Assembly (NCBI GenBank): GCA_026008535.1
Contig: BRKX01000002.1
Coordinates: 73,119,380 to 73,183,379, forward strand
DNA: 64,000 nucleotides
Direction: 5' to 3'
Source: Perilla frutescens
Taxonomy: Eukaryota > Streptophyta > Magnoliopsida > Lamiales > Lamiaceae
Both the position numbers and the translations under genes were made by a program. Under the pieces are notes generated by a model, which saw only the letters and a list, made by a program, of their open reading frames with translations, did not search any database and was not told the origin of the DNA. Below are positions 56,301 to 64,000 of this stretch, one piece after another. The stretch's first letter is position 1, and each line of letters opens with the position of its first letter.

Positions 56301-57992
56301 CATAAAAACACAGAGAAAGAAGATCAAGCTGTGGAGCAAACTAATGACACTCCACACGAAGAGGAACAAGTTTCTACTGCTGAAGAAGAATCTGTAAGTT
56401 ACATTTTAGCATTCTGTATAAATCATTTTACAAATTTGTCCAAATTTACTTTAGCATGCACTACCTTTCCAAGCAAAACATTGATAACATATAATATAAA
56501 ATTTTTAGCGTCGTCGCGCTGTGAGAAAGGATAAGAAAAAGATTGTTGAGAAGGATTCTGAGGCTGAGGTAAATAAATATTAAATAATTTACATATTATT
56601 ATACTTCATAAAATTTTATCATGATAACCAATCTTGGCGTAACAACTATGATTTCGTATAATCGTGTAGGGATACACAAGGATGGTCACAAGGACTAAAT
56701 CATCTTTGAAAAAAACTGACAAGATTGTATCTCCTTACCAAGAGAGAGCAATAACAACAAATGAAAAATTGACCAAGATTGAGAAGGAATTGTACATGTG
56801 GTTGATGATGAATAAGGAAGCAAATGAGTAATTTTCATATATGGTCCTTCAATATTTTTTCATATTATAAAATAAAATTATTTTGAAAACATCTCACAAA
56901 GAACTGATTTTTGCAGAAATGATTTTCTTTATTCGGATGATGATGTCTTCATTGGAAGGAATGAATTGAAGACATTAGCTCCTGGAACATACGTTAGCTA
57001 TGCCGTTATTGATGTGTGGAGCACCATACTGAATCAGAAAGAAAAATTGAAAGCTCCAAACTCCCCGAGAAGATTCTTCAGTTCAACGGACACAACTGTA
57101 AGTGATTTGGAGATCTTCAATCCGATGCTAAAATGTTTATATCTATATGCTAATATGTGCATTCCACGGTGCTAAAATTGTTATACTAAGGCTTTTTTTA
57201 TATATTGTACAGTGAAAAACAATTTCAGAGCCTGTTGCAGCATGGGATGAGGAGAAAAGAATGTCCAAATTTTGTGAGACACTGCTTGGAGAGATTCAAA
57301 GGTTCAAAACGCTCAACATTGCAGAAATTGAAATGGTAAAACAAATATATACATAAGATTTTTAATTATAGAAGAACAAAACTCACATTATCTTACTATT
57401 CATGTGCAGTTCCTCTTTCCCATATACAAGTCAAACCATTACTATATTGTTTCCATCTGTCTTCGCAAAAACAAAGTCGACATACTCGACAACTCTTCAG
57501 TGCTAGATGGTGAAGAAAGAGTCAAGTATGGCGACATCCCCGACCTCACGGTATGAACATCTAAACAAATACAAATGTTAAATATTCATCAGAACACGAC
57601 TAACAATCAAAAATATACAGGTCAAATTTCTGGTACAATTCTTGAGGAATAATGGACAAAGTAAAAAAGCGGCACAACTGTTGAAGAATTTCAACTTTGC
57701 TGAGAGACTGAAGATATCGTGGAGGAATGAAACCAACAAAATTGACTGTGGGGTATTTGCGATGAGACATTTGGAAACATACAAGGGAGACGGGCTGAAG
57801 AATTGGAAATGTGGAATAAAGCCAAACAATCTCAAACAGCTCAGGTTTATGAGAGCCAAATATTGTGCTGCAATTCTCAGTGCAGACAGTAATATCCAAG
57901 CTATGAGGAACAAAGCAGAGGCAAGTTTATTCTACAGGATTTTAAGTCAAGATGGTCCGATCAGTGCTGAAGAATTTCTTCTGTCTCAGTGA
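53323..57992 (+). pseudogene. Ulp1/C48 protease-like transposon gene, copy II (stop codons)
   Basis: Same exon plan as copy I: exon 1 53,323-53,365 (43 nt, as in copy I), exon 2 53,926-54,779, exon 3 54,887-55,774, then small acidic exons (including 56,067-56,166 and 56,295-56,392) and C-terminal exons ending 57,992. Exon 2 repeats the SMGFGDILQL and WILDNFNPRRCQIEL blocks. The peptidase region is better preserved than in copy I: His in SNHYYIVSI (near 57,437), Asp in DILDNSS, Cys in KIDCGVFAMRHLETY (TGT 57,747-57,749). In-frame stops: TAG at 54,474 and 55,517, TGA at 55,709. No frameshift noticed. The linker exons are Glu-rich. Copies I and II are clearly paralogous but well diverged in protein sequence. 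Confidence 0.8.
56067..56392 (+). repeat. Tandem duplication of an exon-intron unit, period 228 bp
   Basis: Exons at 56,067 and 56,295 share AAAAACACAGAGAAA, CAAGCTGTGGA, GACACTCCACA and GAAGAAGAATCT/GTAAGT; the introns before them also match (TGAAAAACTAA..AACTTGCAG). Confidence 0.8.
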
Positions 57993-58271
57993 TTTGTAAT
58001 CTTAAACAAATTCTACTACTATTCTCAAGACAATTTATCATGAACATTATGTTTATTAATATTAGATTAATTGCATAATAGTTAGTTAGGTTAATGAATA
58101 TTAATATTAGTATTAGTATTAGGTTAATGGATATTTTCTGTGATGGATATTTGCAAGTCTTACTTTTAGTATTTAAGCCGTTTTAACCAACATGCTATTG
58201 TTCTTTTGATTTTGGCATCATAGCATTTGTCTACTAATTTAGCATCCTACTTCACTCGTTTTAGCCTTATT

Positions 58272-59058
58272 GATTACACATTTTAGCATGAGTTTATAAA
58301 CAAAATATACAACGATGATTTAACTTGAATGTGACACAATACAACCTATTTGGAGACGGTGAACCCTAATGGTAATCTCATAGTTACTAATTGAGATCAT
58401 ATAAACCCTAGTTGGGAATGGTGAACCCTACTGGAAAATGTCACACCAAATTTAGCCTCATACGTTTTTCATTTTAGCATGTTCTCATCAACGGTGATTT
58501 CATTGGAATGAAACCCAATATACCCTATTTGGGGATGGTGAACCCTAATGGGAATCTCACAACTAGTAATTGAGATCATATAAACCCTAATTGGGAATGG
58601 TGAACCCTACTGGAAAATGTCACACCAAATTTAGCCTCATACGTTTTTCATTTTAGCATGTTCTCATGAATGGTGATTTCATTGGAATGAAACCCAATAT
58701 ACCCTATTTGGGGATGGTGAACCCTAATGGGAATCTCACAACTGGTAATTGAGATCATATAAACCCTAATTGGGAATGGTGAACCCTACTGGAAAATGTC
58801 AGACCAAATTTAGCCTCATACGTTTTTCATTTTAGCATGTTCTCATGAATGGTGATTTCATTGAAATGAAACCCAATATACCCTATTTGGGGATGATGAA
58901 CCCTAATGGGAATCTCACAACTAGTAATTGAGATCATATAAATCCTAATTGGGAATGGTGAACCCTACTGGAAAATGTCACACCAAATTTAACCTCCTAT
59001 TTGAATAATTTTAGCCCCATGCATTTCTCATTTTAGCATCTTCTCATGAACAAAATAT
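58272..59058 (+). repeat. 179-bp tandem repeat, ~4.4 copies
   Basis: Units start with TTTAGCCTCATACGTTTTTC at 58,451, 58,630, 58,809 and, altered, 58,988, exactly 179 bases apart; a more diverged unit precedes them (58,272). Each has TTTTAGCATGTTCTCATSAA, GGGGATGGTGAACCCTAATG and TTGGGAATGGTGAACCCTAC. Non-coding; lies just past copy II and before the 3' end of the converging transposase gene. Confidence 0.92.
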
Positions 59059-59254
59059 GCACAATGAATCTGACAACATATTCTGCATAGTCACTGTGAT
59101 TAATAAAACTTAATAGTAATACAATTACTGCAAAGGAAATGTAATAAACACTTTTATTAAAAATCATATATATTGTTCAAAATGAATGTACTGAAAAAAA
59201 TTCACAAACATGATAAAACATCATATTGAACTATACCCAATCACTATAATAACA

Positions 59255-62200
59255 TCAAAATGGACAGTTTCTAGCATCGTGATCTGACAAGTTATGACAA
59301 TTGCTGCACATTCTGGGTGCTTTGTTCTCCTTTCTCTTCCTTGCCTCATTCTTAGATATCAAACGACTGCCGCTACCTTTTATTTTAACTGGAATTGGTG
59401 GATGAACAACAACTTCAGAAGGTGCATGTAAACCGTAGAATTGCTCAAACATGACTGTCTTTCTATGTGAAGTAGAACCCTCCATATCACCACACTGAAA
59501 CAATGCTTTCAACTTCTGCAAGCCAGCTAAAAATGAATTCATCTTCTCCACATCACGCTCAATATAGCCCAAACAAGAATAAAACTCTGAAAACAACTGA
59601 TTTAGCAAACTCCTATTATTATCCGAGATAATAGATTTACCAAATACCTCAACACCACCACCATGAATATGCTTAACTAATGCACTTCTTGTCCAACGGG
59701 AAGCAATATATTTAGATGGTATTGAAACTATTTTCAGATGCTTTAACAAGAGGAAAACATGAGAACACAATATGCCATCCCTAATAAATTTCTTACAGCT
59801 ACATTCAACAATATCTTCTTCTTTGTTGTATGTCACCGTGTGAGTAATCTTACTCCCATCATCAACATCATACAGCAGCCCAAAATCACAGTGATTAATT
59901 CATGCAACATTACATTTAAAACACGAAGCCACAATTTCTTCTTGCACCTTGTTAAACATTTCAGAAGTGTAAATACTAGCTGCATGTTTTTCAATTTCCA
60001 ATGGAGTCTTTGTTATTGGAACGGTTGATTCGTCAAGACTCTCTTGCAGATCATATGCATGTCTCTGTGCATCAATAGCACTATCAAAATGCATAAAAAA
60101 TTCAACTAGATTTGATCTGAAATTGATGTAGCGGTTGAATAGACTGTTAGAACTCTCTGAAATTGAAGTTGTTCTACAGAGACCACTCATAGGTAGTTCC
60201 CTAAAATACGTAGGAATCCAATATTCTCGAATGCTAAAAATAGAATTGAACCAACTATCAGTAGTCAAACAATAGTCCACCATGATATTATTCCATTTCA
60301 AATCAAACTCTGAAGGTTCATTGTAATCTGACCAAACAACATCACTTAATCTCTTCATGAACGATTCATCTTTCCTCAGCGTACGAGGAGCCTTTTCAAG
60401 AACCTTCATCATGATATGCCACATACAGAGCCTATGCCTAGAATCAGGAAAAGATTGTTCTACTGCAATCTTCAATGCAGGGTCTTGATCAGTGATTATC
60501 ATACCAGGAGAATTCACCATACATTTGAGAAACTTCTCAAATACCCAAGAATACGACTCATTATCTTCACCTGACAGCAAACTAGCACCAAAACATACGC
60601 ATTTACCATGGTTGTTCTTCCCAGTAAAAGGAGCAAATATCATGTTATACCTATCATTAAAACAAAACAGAAAACACTAAGTACTACTGGAAGAAATAAA
60701 ATACATCCTGGTTTATATGAAACAGAATGCTAAAATGCTATATACACAATGCTAAAACTTTATCCCCGAGATGCTAAAACTATGTTATACCTCAATTTAT
60801 ATATATAATGTTAAAATTAGAACAGAATGCTAAAATGGTATATCGATAATGCTAAAACTCTATACCTAAAGATGCTAAAATTAGAAAACATAACATACCT
60901 GTTCAAACTATATGTTGAATCGAACGAAACAACATCACCAAAAGCAGCATAATTTCTCCTTGACAGAGCATCAGCCCAAAAAATGCGTGTCAGTCTGTCC
61001 TCTTTGCCAACACAATACTAAAAAAAGAACCCAGCATGTGATTGTTGCCTTAAATGAAACTTATCCAATACCATTTGAGCATCAGCCCCATGAATGTATG
61101 CTCTCAAGTCACGAGCATAATTCTTGAAATCAACTCCAGTGCAACCTACATCAGAATAGCTCCCAACACCTTCCTTAAAAAGCCTATAAGATCTCATTGC
61201 ACCTATGTTTGCTCTAGCACAATTCAAAACAAAATTCTTGTGCACATCATCTAAATTTCTGTTCACCTTCATAAATCTTTTGAAATCATCCGAAACTAAC
61301 GGGTGAGAATGACGTTCTTCAAACAATTTAACAATGTATCCTTTCTCACAACAAAACCTGAACACAATACGAGCCCTACAATTAGATCTTTTAGAGACTC
61401 TACGCTTCTTTGTTTTAACTGCATCACTTGAATCACCAACCTTAACTACTGCATTCTTCTCACCCTCTCGACTACAGTAAACATATTTCCATATAGTTGT
61501 ACCATCTTTAGATTTCTTCTCTGATCCAAGACGAATGTCAAAACCAGATGATTGTGCATAGATCCTATAAAATTTCACACCCTCATCCAAAGTTTTAAAA
61601 CTTTGTTCAACAGTTGGCTTCAATTCACAATGTGGTATAAAATATTCTGTCATGCCAGGAGATATCTCTACAGTCATATTACTATGCTCACTTGAAACAG
61701 AAGACTCTGAAACATTAAAATAAAAAAAAATTATAAACTGAACAAGGTAAAATAATAATACAATCACATGAAGAGATATTCAGAGACACAAATTTTAACA
61801 TTAGCTATGTCACATTCTAACATCTTTCAACATACATTTTAGCAACAAAATAATCTAATGTTTGCATGGTGTGTGTAAAATTATATAGCCAAGTCACAAC
61901 ATTTTTTGTAAATGTTTGAGAGAGTGCGATATAAAACCAGCATCTTATAATGCTAAAACACATGTTACGAAATGCTAAAACAAACACATTAACATGCTAA
62001 AATGTCTTATATTACGTATTCAATAAACAGATCAAATTGATGCATCTGTATATTCTCAAACTAAACCCTAGCATTCCTAACAATTAGAAAACGAATGATA
62101 CAACACAAAACTGAACAAAAACAGATCAAATCAATAAAAAAATAAAAACGTAAATAAACTCCAATAGAACGAATTGTAGAATCAATACGATACAATGAAC

Positions 62201-62267
62201 TCGAAATTAATCACCATTAAAACTGAATCAAACAATGCAAAATTAAAAACATACCTGGAGTCGCCAT
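59255..62267 (-). pseudogene. FAR1-type MULE transposase (two in-frame stops)
   Basis: Three exons on the reverse strand: 62,267-62,255 (13 nt, MATP), 61,706-60,899 and 60,650-59,255; the phases join exactly to 739 codons. Order of domains: FAR1 DNA-binding region (FKTLDEGVKFYRIYAQSSGFDIR ... CRARIVF ... HSHPLVS); MULE/DDE core with VVSFDSTY (first Asp), IITDQDPALKIAV (second Asp), CMWHIMM and a Glu in TSISESSNSLF; SWIM zinc finger (ECSCKKFIRDGILCSHVF); and a CCHC knuckle at the C-terminus (CSNCHNLSDHDARNC). It is related to Jittery-like transposases and the host factors FHY3/FAR1. Stops interrupt it at 61,018-61,020 (TAG) and 59,900-59,902 (TGA) with no frameshift, so it died recently. The tiny first exon matches in style the 43-nt first exons of the Ulp1 genes. 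Confidence 0.88.
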
Positions 62268-62559
62268 AGAATCAGAGATGTAGAAATTTCACGACAAATT
62301 GATTTTCAACAATTACAGAAAAAAAAACGATCTTCACAAATAAAAAATCGTGATACAGTTTTTTATCTTCGCTGCAAATTACGAACGAACAAGATCGAAC
62401 TGAGATTTAAGGATTTAAGGAAAAAAATTCGACTGAGATTAAGAATTTAAGGAAACAATTTCGACTCCAAAAAAAGCGGAAGGATTAAGATGGAAACAAA
62501 AACAGAACAAAAGGTAATAATTATTAAATTACTATATTACCCCTCCGTCCAGAAAGTTG

Positions 62560-62694
62560 CCTAAAATTACAACAATGCCACCGCCCCATCACTTAAATAT
62601 GTTTTAATCTGGGCCGTCCAGATTTACTTAAACAAGGGCTAGGATTGGTTCCTAGTTCCAACCTAGGGGGAGGGTTCTCATTTGATCCTCTCCC
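62560..62694 (-). repeat. Right terminal inverted repeat of the Mutator-like element
   Basis: Reverse strand begins GGGAGAGGATCAAATGAGAA and carries GGAACCAATCC and CGGTGGCATTGTTGTAATTT in the same order as the left terminus. Slightly longer than the left through small insertions. Confidence 0.75.
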
Positions 62695-63447
62695 AACATA
62701 TATATACGTATATTATATATATATATTATATTATATTTATATCTTATACTATATCAAATGTATATATATACATATCCACACCCACATATATTATAATTAA
62801 TGCACACATGCACGCACATGCATACATATATATTATCCATGCAATAATTAAATATATATATATATAATTCATTTTTTGTGATGTTATTTATTTATAGCAT
62901 TAGAGTAATTTAATATTTAATATTATGATTAATTAGTTATTATTATTATGCTAGGCGGCGCGCGTGGATAAATTATAACTATATTATTTTTCAAAGAAAC
63001 GGTTAAGGTGGGGATTCTCTCGGAGAATATACGAAACTCTTATCCTTATTATACTTGTATATGCGGTGTACAGGTAGACCTACGGGTCATATGGGCCTTC
63101 GGGCTATTGCTATGGGCCTACGGGCTATTACTATGTTTAACCTACGGGTTATATGCTATGTTGGCCTACGGGCTCTATGATATGATATGATATGCTATGG
63201 CCTGTTTTCTTACTGTTATATTTGTATAATTTGGATAATTGAGTTACCCCATTGAGTCAATAGCACTCACCCCAAAGCTATTTATATTTTCAGGCTAAGC
63301 AAGCTCGGGCGATGACGTGGAGACGGAGTGATGGTCTAAATTAATTAAATATTATTTCATTTTAAATATTGCTTCCGCTGTATTAAACTATTTTATTTGA
63401 ATAAATGAGATATTCCTATTTATGAAATTTTGGGACGTCACATTGGA

Positions 63448-64000
63448 TAATTTATGGATTTTTCTTTGAAAATAATTGGACAGAATAACGGGTAGGTTAA
63501 TTATAAGTCGAGATAGGAATTGGACTCTCTTTCCGCAAGATGAAATTGTCCCACGATATTAATCCAAAACGGACTTTGGCAATCGTCTCCAAGATACCAA
63601 CGACTTTTCAACGACGTTTTGTTGTACTTATAAAAATTACGTTACGATGAACAAAATAATAATCGAGACTTTCAATCGATTACTAGGTAAGAAGAGAAGT
63701 ATAGAAAGCTTTGGATTTTCGAGTGGTTGAAAAAAATCCAAGGGGGTCTATTTATAGTACTTGAAGAGTCATTGAGCAGTGGCATTATTTTGATCCGGAT
63801 CAATTTAGGCCGTTGGATTGTGGTGGTTGATCAATCCACATAATCCAATGGTTTTAAATTGAATGGATGCAATTATGGATGTTAATCGGGCCAACCCTAT
63901 TCAGTTTCAGGTTTATTCGGTCCGGGCCTATTCGGTTAAAATTTTCTTCAGGTTGAAAATTCGTGGCCCTAACCTTAACCCTTTGGTTTTCGAGCTAGCC
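63448..64000 (-). mobile_element. Probable 5' LTR/leader of the interrupted copia element
   Basis: On the reverse strand a TATA box CTATAAATAG (63,748-63,757) is followed by an untranslated leader pointing toward the gag fragment at 47,712, which would be contiguous before the LTR and Mutator-like insertions. It runs off the window edge, so LTR ends cannot be checked. Inferred from position and the TATA box only. Confidence 0.35.

Larger units (their letters stand above)
48502..62694. mobile_element. Mutator-like element of 14,193 bp with FAR1-type transposase and two Ulp1-like genes
   Basis: Flanked by a perfect 10-bp TSD AACATATATA (48,492-48,501 and 62,695-62,704). Terminal repeats are long but diverged. 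Inside are two forward-strand Ulp1/C48 protease-like genes (48,831-52,486 and 53,323-57,992), a 179-bp tandem array, and a reverse-strand MULE transposase (59,255-62,267). The forward and reverse genes converge. MULEs carrying Ulp1-like genes are known in plants (Kaonashi elements of Arabidopsis; similar elements in melon); two copies with a FAR1-type transposase in one element is unusual to my knowledge. Every gene has in-frame stops, so it is not autonomous now. Confidence 0.9.
47718..63442 (+). mobile_element. Ty3/gypsy-type LTR (solo), split by a Mutator-like element
   Basis: The left part is 47,718-48,501 (784 bases) and the right part 62,705-63,442 (738 bases), 1,522 bases when joined. 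It starts TGTAACGACCCAAAA and ends TTTTGGGACGTCACA, the long imperfect inverted ends common in plant gypsy LTRs. A perfect 5-bp TSD TTGGA flanks it (47,713-47,717 and 63,443-63,447). TATAAATAGA at 48,221-48,230 fits a forward-strand LTR promoter. No internal retrotransposon domain lies beside either end and both TSD copies abut this one LTR, so it is a solo LTR formed by recombination. Confidence 0.85.

Noticed and set aside
58272..59058. CRISPR-like array
   Set aside because: Direct repeats of 179 bp without unique spacers in a plant transposon; a simple tandem repeat.
61018..61254. Ending the transposase at 61,018 as a short FAR1-only protein
   Set aside because: The frame continues without a shift through the DDE core, so the stop is a nonsense change in a longer gene.

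Overview
The window is plant nuclear DNA from a eudicot; I cannot name the genus. Evidence: GT-AG introns in AT-rich sequence, two PLS-class pentatricopeptide (PPR) genes, plant-only DUF863 and UGT708-type genes, a nuclear tRNA-Gln, and many plant transposon classes with readable target-site duplications (TSDs).

Layout. 1-3,176: right part of a PIF/Harbinger-like element with its Myb-like ORF1 gene and a long promoter-side array of TAACGAAAGTTA-like words. 3,177-10,430: gene-free repeat DNA in which a 2.6-kb block of ~300-bp sub-repeats is duplicated; the second copy carries a 1,204-bp hAT element and the duplication breakpoint lies inside a MITE. 12,548-13,149: a 602-bp TIR element. 13,807-17,748: a PPR gene followed by a two-exon DUF179/AlgH-like gene, a pair that is (from memory) also adjacent in Arabidopsis. 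17,749-26,100: repeats and intergenic DNA. 26,600-30,425: a DUF863 gene with a 5'UTR intron. 32,648-35,032: a second PPR gene. 35,367-35,438: tRNA-Gln(UUG). 35,828-46,793: two saccharopine-dehydrogenase-like genes flanking two reverse-strand UGT708-like genes; one UGT lacks its catalytic His and has a broken PSPG box, and one dehydrogenase copy has lost a conserved motif.

47,500-64,000 is a nested transposon stack: a copia remnant (reverse strand), split by a 1.5-kb LTR (TSD TTGGA), itself split by a 14,193-bp Mutator-like element (TSD AACATATATA). The Mutator-like element is the most unusual object here. It encodes a FAR1-type MULE transposase on the reverse strand and two diverged Ulp1/C48-protease-like genes in tandem on the forward strand. 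Its non-coding DNA is full of the 9-mer TTTTAGCAT, almost always in the sense orientation of the local transcription unit, so the word flips strand between the converging genes. A 179-bp tandem array lies near that flip. All three genes carry in-frame stops, nearly all explicable as C-to-T or G-to-A changes, as expected for a silenced, methylated element.

Host genes look independent of one another, apart from the UGT708 pair (probable C-glycosylation of flavonoid-type acceptors) and the duplicated dehydrogenases around them.
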